Shown here one piece after another: positions 6,608-12,668 of a stretch of 12,668 nt of DNA. The DNA lies in NCBI GenBank assembly GCA_017382915.1, contig JAFNZJ010000051.1, positions 1 to 12,668 of the forward strand, read 5' to 3'. Source of the DNA: Clostridia bacterium (GTDB lineage: Bacteria; Bacillota; Clostridia; Oscillospirales; Acutalibacteraceae). The notes beneath the pieces are model-generated. The model was not told the origin of the DNA. It searched no databases and saw only the letters and a list, made by a program, of their open reading frames with translations. Every line of letters starts with the position of its first letter. Position 1 is the first letter of the stretch. Both the position numbers and the translations under genes were made by a program.

Positions 6608-7528
6608 TTATTTATTTTTGGCTAATTTATTCCAAAACTTAAAGGTCATGGGCCATAAAACGCCTGCAACCACAGCTATAAGAAAATACCTTACACCGCC
6701 CGCAATAAATTCATTACCTATTAAAGCAATAAGGGGTGCTTTTAATAAAGATTTAACCACAATAATAGGAATTAAGCCAACAATAAGCTTAAGTATTTGT
6801 ACCCACCATACCGCTTTAGTTTCAAAGTTAAGGTATTTTTGGTCAAGCTCAAAAGAAAGCCAAAGCCCCAAAATAACACCAAGCATTTTATAGGCAGTTT
6901 CGGTGCCGTGGGTCAGATTGCTAATATCAACATTGGCGGGGAATTTATAAAGATTAACCCAAATTAAAAATCCTGCTGCAAAAAGGGTCATTAAAGCAAA
7001 CACAATTCGCATAGTTTTAAGCAGGTTTTTAGCCCTTTTAATAAGTGGATAAAGTACAAATATAAAAATAAGTGCCAAAACTGTGGAAACACCCACATCA
7101 AGCGGTGTGTGAACACCTAAATAAAGCCTTGAAAAGGGCACTAATATACATAATGCCACCGATATTACGCGAATAATTTTATTCTTATTCCAAACCGCAA
7201 TACCACCAAAAATACCAACCGATGTCTGTGTATGACCACTTGGAAAGGAATAGCCTGTTGCCTGTTCGCGTGCGGCCTCAACAATAGTAAAATTGGGGTC
7301 CTGCACCCAGGGGCGCGGTATACGGAATAATAGCTTTAAAAACTGGTTAAGAATTGTACCAATAAGGCCTACCGATAGCAAATAATAACCCTGCTTTTTT
7401 GAAATGCACCAGTAAAAAACAAGACCTATAACTATAAAAAAGGTTTCCTCACCAAACATGGTTATAAATGAGAAAAAAGTATCTAAAACGGGGTTTCTAA
7501 AATTTGAAAGCCAAACCAAAAAGTCCAT
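6608..7528 (-). CDS. PAP2-family integral membrane phosphatase
   Basis: The 306-aa membrane protein has the three PAP2 (type 2 phosphatidic acid phosphatase) motifs in order: K65 to RP (KLLFRIPRP, 65-73), PSGH (96-99) and SR(x5)H(x3)D (S133, R134, H140, D144). H99 and H140 are the expected catalytic histidines. Hydrophobic spans flank the motifs, and a long C-terminal half (~165-306) with several further spans extends beyond the minimal fold. Family members dephosphorylate lipid phosphates such as undecaprenyl pyrophosphate or phosphatidylglycerol phosphate; the substrate here is not evident. Its ATG overlaps the upstream TAA by one base (TAATG), with AGGGAG 7 nt before it, so translation is probably coupled to the upstream membrane protein. 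No ordinary terminator separates it from the csoR promoter. Confidence 0.9.
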   Translation of the reverse strand: MDFLVWLSNFRNPVLDTFFSFITMFGEETFFIVIGLVFYWCISKKQGYYLLSVGLIGTILNQFLKLLFRIPRPWVQDPNFTIVEAAREQATGYSFPSGHTQTSVGIFGGIAVWNKNKIIRVISVALCILVPFSRLYLGVHTPLDVGVSTVLALIFIFVLYPLIKRAKNLLKTMRIVFALMTLFAAGFLIWVNLYKFPANVDISNLTHGTETAYKMLGVILGLWLSFELDQKYLNFETKAVWWVQILKLIVGLIPIIVVKSLLKAPLIALIGNEFIAGGVRYFLIAVVAGVLWPMTFKFWNKLAKNK

Positions 7529-8256
7529 TAACAGTCTCCCTTAACATTTTTAAGCTTAATTTCATTACCGCCAAGGCAAAAATAAACAAAGCAAAAATTC
7601 ACATAGCCTGCTACTACTGCTTTAACAACATCCACTAATATATTCTTTAAAAAGAAGTTTACATAACCCTGTGAAGCCCACTGCACAGCGTTTAAAAAAT
7701 CACTGAAAATGCCCGTAAAACAGCCTACAACCGCAAGTATTGCAACCACCATAACAAATTTATTAGTTTTAAACGGACCTTTAATAGCCCTAATAGCAAT
7801 CGCTGCTTTTAAAAAAGGAACTGCGTAAATAAATAACAGCATAAAAATAGCAAATACTGTGTGAAGTACAGGATTTGGATACTTTTCAATATACTGTAAA
7901 GCAGGTATTTGGATAACACAAGCAACAAAAACTCCAATTAAATTATTGATAATTATAAAAAAAGCATACGCACCTAAAACGATTTTCTTGAATTTTTGAT
8001 TATTACTCAAAAAACAAACACAGCAAAATAAAAGCACTGTTAAAAATACAGCAATAAAACTACTAATGTTAAAAATTATACTTAAAAATTGTACAGAATC
8101 AGAAAAAATATTATTATAATTCGTTTCAACTTGTGAATAATTAATTATTTTAAATACCAAATCAATAATAAATTGATATAAAAAAACTGCTGCAGGAATA
8201 ATCAAAAATGCTAAACTTTTAAGAGCCAACTCTTTATTTTTAAATTTTTCTATCAT
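7528..8256 (-). CDS. Unrecognised six-span integral membrane protein
   Basis: I do not recognise this 242-aa protein. It is strongly hydrophobic, with membrane segments at about 15-38, 55-83, 92-115, 129-155, 166-187 and 207-229, a short basic N-terminus (MIEKFKNKELALK) and a charged C-terminal tail (NEIKLKNVKGDC). No catalytic or ligand motif stands out. The segment at 55-83 contains a Cys-rich patch (FCCVCF). The base composition looks more AT-rich than that of ftsZ next door. It has its own perfect-consensus promoter and an all-G SD, and its stop codon overlaps the start of the PAP2 phosphatase gene. A shared membrane or lipid-related role is therefore plausible, but this is inference from context only. 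Confidence 0.75.
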   Translation of the reverse strand: MIEKFKNKELALKSLAFLIIPAAVFLYQFIIDLVFKIINYSQVETNYNNIFSDSVQFLSIIFNISSFIAVFLTVLLFCCVCFLSNNQKFKKIVLGAYAFFIIINNLIGVFVACVIQIPALQYIEKYPNPVLHTVFAIFMLLFIYAVPFLKAAIAIRAIKGPFKTNKFVMVVAILAVVGCFTGIFSDFLNAVQWASQGYVNFFLKNILVDVVKAVVAGYVNFCFVYFCLGGNEIKLKNVKGDC

Positions 8257-8264
8257 AAAGAGAA

Positions 8265-8271
8265 CCCCCCC
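8265..8271 (-). promoter_or_regulatory. Poly-G ribosome binding site
   Basis: The only SD-like sequence before the ATG at 8256 is a run of seven G (minus strand), 8 nt upstream. A homopolymer in this position can change length by slippage, which would shift SD strength or spacing. Seven is short, so this may be incidental. Confidence 0.55.
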
Positions 8272-8290
8272 TATAAATATTTACATAAAA

Positions 8291-8319
8291 ATTATAATAC
8301 CTATACCATATTTTGTCAA
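8291..8319 (-). promoter_or_regulatory. Perfect-consensus SigA promoter
   Basis: On the minus strand TTGACA (8319-8314), a 17-nt spacer and TATAAT (8296-8291), predicting a start near 8284 and a leader of about 28 nt. The -35 begins only two bases after the T-tract of the ftsZ terminator, so terminator and promoter are packed back to back. Confidence 0.88.
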
Positions 8320-8320
8320 T

Positions 8321-8354
8321 AAAAAAGCCCCTGCTGGAAAGAACCAACAGGGGC
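8321..8354 (-). terminator. Intrinsic terminator of ftsZ
   Basis: On the minus strand GCCCCTGTTGG and CCAGCAGGGGC form an 11-bp stem (one G-U pair) around a 6-nt loop, followed directly by TTTTTT (8326-8321). It lies 32 nt past the ftsZ stop codon and is a textbook Rho-independent terminator. Confidence 0.95.
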
Positions 8355-8386
8355 AAATTTATGTTTTAAAAAGTATGATTTAACAA

Positions 8387-9466
8387 TTAGTTTCTGTTGT
8401 TAATCATATCAAAAAGTTCGGTATAAACTACATCATCCTCGGAGGTGGTTTTGTCAGCGGTGGACATAATCTCCTCCAAAGCGCCTGCGGCACCGGATTT
8501 GTCCTTCTTTTCGCCAAGGCCGGTAGCAATAACGGTAATGCGCATAGCATCTTCAAGGGTTTCGTCAAGCTGAACACCCCAAATAACATTTGCGTCGGGG
8601 TTAGCCATATTAGATACGATGCTGGATGCCTGAGTAACCTCTTCAAGACCGATGTCAACAGAAGCGGTGATGTTAATAATAACACCGGTAGCGTTATCCA
8701 TTGAAGTCTCAATAAGGGCGCTCTTAACAGCGGCACTGGCAGCCTGCTCAGCCTTATCACGGCCGGTAGCAGTAGCAACACCCATGTGAGCCTGACCGGA
8801 ATCGCTCATAATTGCCTTTACATCTGCAAAGTCAAGGTTGATGAGTGAAGTAACGTTAACAAGCTCAGAAATGCTTTGAACACCCTGACGAAGAACATCA
8901 TCAGCAATTTCAAATGCATTTTTAAGGGTAATTTTCTGTTCAGAAACAAACTGTAAACGCTCATTAGGAATAACGATTAAGCTATCAACACACTCGCTAA
9001 GAGCTGCGATGCCTTCGTCAGCCTGAGACATTCTTCTTTTACCTTCAAAAGCGAAGGGCTTGGTAACAATACCAACGGTAAGTATACCCATTTCTTTAGC
9101 AAGCTGAGCAACAACAGGAGCTGCACCGGTACCGGTACCGCCACCCATACCTGCGGTAATAAATACCATATCTGCTTCACGAATGGCTGCGGTGATTTCA
9201 TCGCGTGATTCTTCAGCAGCTGCACGGCCGCGTTCGGGGTCTGCGCCTGCGCCCTGACCCTTGGTTGCGCGCTCACCAATTTGGATTTTTTGATTTGCTT
9301 TAGAAAGGTATAATGCTGCGCGGTCGGTGTTAACTGCAACAAATTCAACACCCTTTACGCCAGCGTCAACCATACGGTTGATAGCGTTACCGCCGCCGCC
9401 GCCTACACCTACAACTTTAATGGAAACAACATCCTCTACTAATTCATTAGATACATCAAATGGCAC
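8387..9466 (-). CDS. ftsZ: Cell division GTPase FtsZ
   Basis: FtsZ is the tubulin-like GTPase that polymerises into the division ring. From the GTG start the protein has 359 aa. It has the glycine-rich T1 loop (GVGGGGGN, ~20-27), the tubulin signature GGGTGTG (108-114) and the catalytic T7 loop NLDFADV (N210, D212, D215). GTG at 9466 is preferred over ATG at 9475: the SD GGAAGG (9481-9476) touches that ATG with no spacer but lies 9 nt from the GTG, and the protein then begins MPFDV, as in related FtsZ. The C-terminal linker is short (~25 residues), and the tail (YTELFDMINNRN) lacks the usual DIPxFLR peptide that binds FtsA, SepF and others. It is the last gene of the mur/fts group, with its own promoter and terminator. 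Confidence 0.97.
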   Translation of the reverse strand: MPFDVSNELVEDVVSIKVVGVGGGGGNAINRMVDAGVKGVEFVAVNTDRAALYLSKANQKIQIGERATKGQGAGADPERGRAAAEESRDEITAAIREADMVFITAGMGGGTGTGAAPVVAQLAKEMGILTVGIVTKPFAFEGKRRMSQADEGIAALSECVDSLIVIPNERLQFVSEQKITLKNAFEIADDVLRQGVQSISELVNVTSLINLDFADVKAIMSDSGQAHMGVATATGRDKAEQAASAAVKSALIETSMDNATGVIINITASVDIGLEEVTQASSIVSNMANPDANVIWGVQLDETLEDAMRITVIATGLGEKKDKSGAAGALEEIMSTADKTTSEDDVVYTELFDMINNRN

Positions 9467-9475
9467 TTTTATCAT

Positions 9476-9481
9476 CCTTCC
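9476..9481 (-). promoter_or_regulatory. SD that decides the ftsZ start
   Basis: GGAAGG on the minus strand directly abuts an ATG (9475-9473), which is too close for initiation, and lies 9 nt from an in-frame GTG (9466-9464), an efficient distance. A small GCGTT/AACGC dyad lies just upstream (~9489-9501). Confidence 0.65.
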
Positions 9482-9530
9482 AATTTACGCGTTAAAAACG
9501 CTGTTTTATTAACATAAATACACATATAAA

Positions 9531-9559
9531 ATAATAACATATAAGTTATTAAATTTCAA
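9531..9559 (-). promoter_or_regulatory. Probable ftsZ promoter
   Basis: On the minus strand TTGAAA (9559-9554), a 17-nt spacer and TATTAT (9536-9531), each hexamer one base off consensus. It lies in the 140-base AT-rich gap between ftsQ and ftsZ and would give a leader of about 58 nt. I saw no strong hairpin terminator after ftsQ, so ftsZ may also be read from the upstream genes. Confidence 0.6.
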
Positions 9560-9606
9560 CACTTTTATTTGTTTTTTTAAAAATTTTTTGAATAATTTTT
9601 ATTTTT

Positions 9607-10404
9607 TTACTCTCGGGTTAAGATTCCTGTGGGTTTTTGGGGTGAATAATCAGACAAATCTATGGTACCTACCCTATCTTTTTCGGTTTGTTTTATCATA
9701 CCGCTTAGGTGATTTATCTTGGCATCAAGGTATGCGGTAGAGCCGATTTTTACATTAAACCTACCCTCAACCCTTAAAACAATATCAACCTTTTGTTCCA
9801 CATTAACCATATTAACCTTAATTTTTTTATTATTTAAAGCGTTTATAACACTTAAAAACAGTTGCTTTTTCTCTTGGTCTTCAAAGGTCACAATACTGCC
9901 CGCTTTAGTGTTTTTTACGGTTGCACCTAAAACAGTAACTGTATCCTCAGGCTGGGTAGAAAGTATTTCTAAAACCTTATCATTAGCATCGCAAAGCAAA
10001 AATTTATTGCCACTTTTATAACAGTAATTCGGCTTTGCCTTTTTAACATTTATCACAATGTTGCCTGAAATATTTCGGCTAATATCGGCCGAGCCTATAT
10101 AGGGCAAGGTTTTACAAATATCTTCTTCAGCATTTATTCCGCTGACAAAGGTATTTTTGCCTTTTAAAATGCCCGATGCCTTAATAATTTGCTCGGCAGT
10201 ATAGGGTGAGTCACCCTTAACTGTAATGTTTTTTACGGGGAAAAATATGGTTAAAGAAAGCACACAAAGGGTTATGATGGCGACAATTATCAGCAAAACT
10301 AAAAATCTCTTAGCCGACTTTTGGCGCTGCCTTTTTTTAGATGCCTTGCGCTTTGCCGCAATTTCTTTTCTTCTTTGCTCTAAAGCGTCATCATAATCTG
10401 GCAT
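9607..10404 (-). CDS. ftsQ: Cell division protein FtsQ/DivIB
   Basis: FtsQ/DivIB is a single-pass divisome protein that links early ring proteins with septal wall synthesis through FtsL and FtsB/DivIC. The 265-aa product has a highly basic cytoplasmic tail (residues ~10-33, rich in K and R), one membrane span (~33-54) and then a POTRA-like domain (FPVKNITVKGDSPYTAEQI, ~55-73 onward). A beta-rich C-terminal domain with a VGTIDL strand near the end follows. The sequence is weakly conserved, as usual for the family; architecture and the place between murA and ftsZ carry the call. The ATG at 10404 is chosen because AGAGGTG lies about 9 nt upstream; a GTG at 10416 overlaps that SD. Only 5 nt separate it from the murA stop codon. 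Confidence 0.87.
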   Translation of the reverse strand: MPDYDDALEQRRKEIAAKRKASKKRQRQKSAKRFLVLLIIVAIITLCVLSLTIFFPVKNITVKGDSPYTAEQIIKASGILKGKNTFVSGINAEEDICKTLPYIGSADISRNISGNIVINVKKAKPNYCYKSGNKFLLCDANDKVLEILSTQPEDTVTVLGATVKNTKAGSIVTFEDQEKKQLFLSVINALNNKKIKVNMVNVEQKVDIVLRVEGRFNVKIGSTAYLDAKINHLSGMIKQTEKDRVGTIDLSDYSPQKPTGILTRE

Positions 10405-10409
10405 AAACT

Positions 10410-11663
10410 TTAACACCTCTTTATATCTGCCCCTAAAAGGGCAAGATTTTCAATTAAACCTTCATAGCCACGGTCAATGTGGCTTATTTTACCTATTTCG
10501 CTTGTTCCGTTTGCGGCAAGTGCCGCAACAACCAGGGCGGCGCCACCACGCAAATCGGTACACTGAACTGTGGCACCCGAAAGGCTTTTAACTCCTTCAA
10601 CCACGGCTACCCTGCCGTTGGTATAAATTTTAGCACCAAAGCGCTTTAATTCATCCACAACCTTATAACGATTTTCAAATATGTTTTCAACAAACATAGT
10701 GGAGCCGTCTGCAAGGGTAAACATAGCCATTAAAGGCGACCCTGCATCGGTTGGAAATCCGGGATAAGGCAGGGTGCGTATTACAGGCACCCTTTTGGGT
10801 CTTGCGGTAGCAGTTAAAACTATACTTTTACCGCTTACATTTATTTCACACCCCGACTGCTTTAAAACGGTAAGCACAGGTGCCAGGTGTGCGGGAATAA
10901 CATTTAAAAGTTCAATTTTGCCGCCCGTAGCGGCAACTGCGGCCAAATATGTTGCCGCCTCAATTCTATCAGGAATAACGGTATGTGTAGCACCGGAAAG
11001 TGAGCCTACACCATTTATGATAACTGTATCGGAGCCAGCGCCATGAATATTGGCGCCTGCACTGTTTAAAAAGTCTGCTAAATCACTAATTTCGGGTTCT
11101 TTTGCGGCGCCGTTAATACGGGTTACACCCTTTGCCGTAACTGCCGCCAAAATAATATTTTCGGTAGCACCTACACTTGGAAAGGAAAGGTTAATATCTG
11201 CACCTGTATAGCCGTTTGGACAGCTGCAGTTTAGCACACCACCGCCCTCATCAATAGTAAGACCCAGTTCGTTAAGGGCTGAAAGATGCAGGTCAATTGG
11301 TCTTGGCCCAAGCTCACACCCGCCGGGGCTGGAAAGCACTGCCCTACCCATACGGGCAGAAATTGCGCCAAGAAAAAATATTGATGAGCGCATTTCACGC
11401 ATAAGCTCATCAGGAATATCAAAGGCCGTAATTTCCCTTGAATCAACCGTTACTGTATGACCTTCACAGCTGACAGTAGCACCTAAATGCCGTAAAATTT
11501 TTATTGCCGCCGTAGCATCAGACAGGGCGGGACAATTATGTATTACGCTTATTCCCTTAATTAAAACCGTGCCTGCCAAAATTGGCAAAACACTGTTTTT
11601 TGCCCCTTGCAACCTTACGCTTCCTTTTAATTTTTTTGCTCCGTTTATGGTAATTAAAGACAT
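10410..11663 (-). CDS. murA: UDP-N-acetylglucosamine 1-carboxyvinyltransferase MurA
   Basis: MurA transfers enolpyruvate from PEP to UDP-GlcNAc, the first committed step of peptidoglycan synthesis and the target of fosfomycin. The 417-aa length is typical. Key residues are in register with the E. coli enzyme: K22-N23 (QGAKNS), the catalytic cysteine C116 (GGCELGPRPIDLH), D306 (GFPTDAGSP), D370 and R372 (TDLRGG) and R398 (DRGYEG). Because the loop residue is Cys and not Asp, fosfomycin sensitivity would be expected. The ATG at 11663 is chosen because AAGGGTG (11679-11673) lies 9 nt upstream; the GTG at 11675 falls inside that SD. The gene follows murG after 75 nt and precedes ftsQ by 5 nt, consistent with one operon. 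Confidence 0.97.
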   Translation of the reverse strand: MSLITINGAKKLKGSVRLQGAKNSVLPILAGTVLIKGISVIHNCPALSDATAAIKILRHLGATVSCEGHTVTVDSREITAFDIPDELMREMRSSIFFLGAISARMGRAVLSSPGGCELGPRPIDLHLSALNELGLTIDEGGGVLNCSCPNGYTGADINLSFPSVGATENIILAAVTAKGVTRINGAAKEPEISDLADFLNSAGANIHGAGSDTVIINGVGSLSGATHTVIPDRIEAATYLAAVAATGGKIELLNVIPAHLAPVLTVLKQSGCEINVSGKSIVLTATARPKRVPVIRTLPYPGFPTDAGSPLMAMFTLADGSTMFVENIFENRYKVVDELKRFGAKIYTNGRVAVVEGVKSLSGATVQCTDLRGGAALVVAALAANGTSEIGKISHIDRGYEGLIENLALLGADIKRC

Positions 11664-11679
11664 ACCTTTTATCACCCTT

Positions 11680-11709
11680 CATAGAAAAACATTTATATTT
11701 TATTCTATG
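11680..11709 (-). repeat. Small inverted repeat before the murA SD
   Basis: CATAGAA (11680-11686) and TTCTATG (11703-11709) form a perfect 7-bp AT-rich dyad with a 16-nt loop in the murG-murA gap. In the minus-strand RNA its 3' arm ends right at the AAGGG SD of murA. It is weak and may be incidental. Confidence 0.3.
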
Positions 11710-11738
11710 CGTTGGGTGAATTTTGGTGTTTTTTAGTC

Positions 11739-12602
11739 TTAAGCGGTAGTGTAAAGGCGCATTACTTCATCATAAATGCGTTTGCTTGCATCGGGTATTG
11801 CGTTTGAACGGGCAGCACTGCCCATTTTTTCTAATTTAGTATTATTGTGAATAAGGTTTGTAACCTCATTAATAAGTTTTTCGCCTGAAAGGTCTTTTTC
11901 TTCAATAACCTCTGCAGCACCAATTCTTTTAAGTGACATTGCGTTATGGTACTGATGATTTTCCGCAACATAGGGTGACGGAATAAGTATTGCAGGCTTA
12001 CCGCAAACCGAAAGCTCGCTAAGGGTTATTGCGCCTGCTCTGGCAATTATCAAATCGGCCGCAACGGTGCACTGACCCATATTATCAATATAATCTTTAA
12101 TAATAAGGTTTTTAGCATTAAGGTCCACGCCCTTGGCTTTAAGCTCGGCAATAAAATCATTATAGCCGCCTTTTCCTGTGGCGTGCATAAAAATGATGTC
12201 GTTATCCTGCCATTTTTCTACAATAAGCTGGGCAACGGCCTTATTTATGGGTGCTGCACCCAAGCTACCGCCCGAGGATAACAAAACAGGTTTATCATCA
12301 AGTCCAAGGTCTTTTCTGGTAGTCGCCTTACTAAGGGTAGAAAACTCCTCCCTGACGGGGTTGCCTGTAATTACGGGTGGCTTATCAAGCTTTAAGCGAC
12401 TTTTGGCCTCCACCATTGCAAGCATAACGGTATCAACCAAAGATATAAGCATTTTAGTGGTAACACCGGGGTATGCATTTTGCTCATGAATGGCAGTTTT
12501 TATACCAAGCTTTGCGGCTTGACGCAAAACAGGACCACTTACATAACCGCCTGTGCCCACAACAACATCGGGTTTTAAGGTTTTAAGCAGTTTTTCTTCA
12601 GA
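11739..12602 (-). CDS. murG: Lipid II synthase MurG (N-terminus missing)
   Basis: MurG adds GlcNAc from UDP-GlcNAc to lipid I on the inner face of the membrane, forming lipid II. About 288 codons are readable, with GTGGYVSGP, HEQNAYPG, GNPVREEF, the nucleotide-binding loop SSGGSLGA, RAGAITLSEL and a PSPYVAENHQYHNA-type donor-site stretch. Family members are about 355-370 aa; the first ~70-80 residues, including the GGTGGH lipid-side loop, are absent. The frame stays MurG-like through EEKLLKTLKPDVVV and then degenerates into a TGA at 12635-12633, where a plus-strand EAL coding stretch takes over. There is therefore no true start in this window. The open frame does contain a GTG at 12560, but it encodes a conserved valine inside the protein. 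It is the first visible gene of the murG-murA-ftsQ group. Confidence 0.93.
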   Translation of the reverse strand, partial: SEEKLLKTLKPDVVVGTGGYVSGPVLRQAAKLGIKTAIHEQNAYPGVTTKMLISLVDTVMLAMVEAKSRLKLDKPPVITGNPVREEFSTLSKATTRKDLGLDDKPVLLSSGGSLGAAPINKAVAQLIVEKWQDNDIIFMHATGKGGYNDFIAELKAKGVDLNAKNLIIKDYIDNMGQCTVAADLIIARAGAITLSELSVCGKPAILIPSPYVAENHQYHNAMSLKRIGAAEVIEEKDLSGEKLINEVTNLIHNNTKLEKMGSAARSNAIPDASKRIYDEVMRLYTTA

Positions 12603-12610
12603 AACTGGAT
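12596..12610. other. Probable chimeric join, right end
   Basis: MurG homology on the minus strand stops here and EAL-domain homology on the plus strand starts within a few bases, with no start codon, stop or spacer between. Two gene interiors abutting in opposite orientation suggest an assembly chimera, or less likely a recent rearrangement. Confidence 0.55.
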
Positions 12611-12668
12611 TATATGGTTGTTTCGGAAGGCGTCAAAAGCAAAGGCGAACTGGAGCTGATCGAAAGCT
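12605..12668 (+). CDS. EAL-domain (c-di-GMP phosphodiesterase) gene fragment, internal piece
   Basis: Twenty-one plus-strand codons are open to the window edge and read LDYMVVSEGVKSKG then ELELIES. This aligns with the late conserved segment of EAL domains, usually written VVAEGVETxEQLxxL, whose EGVE-type glutamate belongs to the active site of cyclic-di-GMP phosphodiesterases. The residue after EGV is K where E is usual. There is no start and no space for one, and codons such as CTG, GAG, GTC and ATC look less AT-biased than most of the window. It is an internal piece of a gene from elsewhere. With only 21 residues the family call is by motif alone. Confidence 0.5.
   Translation, partial: MDYMVVSEGVKSKGELELIES

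Noticed and set aside
8297..8313. A CsoR-like operator in the promoter of the unknown membrane protein
   Set aside because: The spacer contains GGTATAGGTAT, slightly like the csoR spacer, but there is no GGGG/CCCC dyad.
8428..9351. Alternative minus-strand frames inside ftsZ
   Set aside because: They are Leu/Pro-rich shadow frames of ftsZ with no SD or recognisable family.
9541..9606. Terminator after ftsQ
   Set aside because: The stretch is A- and T-rich with runs of T and A, but no stem with G-C pairs precedes a T-tract.
12558..12560. GTG at 12560 as the start of a short MurG
   Set aside because: It encodes a valine in the conserved VVVGTGGYVSG stretch, homology continues upstream, and no SD precedes it.
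1..12668. A circular element in which the plus-strand EAL piece at the right end joins the CBS piece at the left end as one protein
   Set aside because: Joining base 12668 to base 1 gives T-AA, an in-frame TAA between the two pieces. Codon use also differs, and the content is chromosomal housekeeping.

Overview
The window is a low-GC Bacillota chromosome segment, most likely from an endospore-forming, Oscillospiraceae/Ruminococcaceae-like member of the Clostridia. The evidence is a YunB-family sporulation gene, AT-rich intergenic DNA, clear SigA-type promoters, strong Shine-Dalgarno (SD) sites and the local order murG-murA-ftsQ-ftsZ. All intact genes are on the minus strand, so transcription runs from high to low coordinates. 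The sequence looks like one contig of an assembled (possibly metagenomic) genome, because both ends carry short pieces of unrelated genes in the opposite orientation.

In transcription order: (1) A murG fragment, murA, ftsQ/divIB and ftsZ make precursors for, and organise, septal cell wall. ftsZ has its own promoter and a textbook terminator. (2) A perfect-consensus promoter sits directly behind that terminator and drives an unrecognised six-span membrane protein, translationally coupled to a PAP2-family membrane phosphatase. (3) A copper-homeostasis operon follows: csoR, then copA, a Cu(I) P-type ATPase with a CopZ-like domain fused at its C-terminus. Its promoter is perfect consensus and carries two CsoR-type palindromes. 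(4) An operon of a cytidylate-kinase-like P-loop protein, yunB and ligA has its own extended -10 promoter and ends in a hairpin terminator. (5) Beyond it lies a strong promoter and SD for another gene, of which only a signal-peptide-like start survives.

No gene-free stretch exceeds about 135 bases. I saw no tRNA, rRNA, CRISPR array, insertion sequence or phage gene. Most of the window is housekeeping, and I do not see a novel defence or mobile system. The points most worth a second look are the two apparent chimeric joins at the ends, an internal SD/ATG that could release a free CopZ-like chaperone from copA, a perfect 12-bp hairpin that would bury the SD of yunB, the arrangement of operators and hairpin at csoR, and the non-canonical FtsZ tail.
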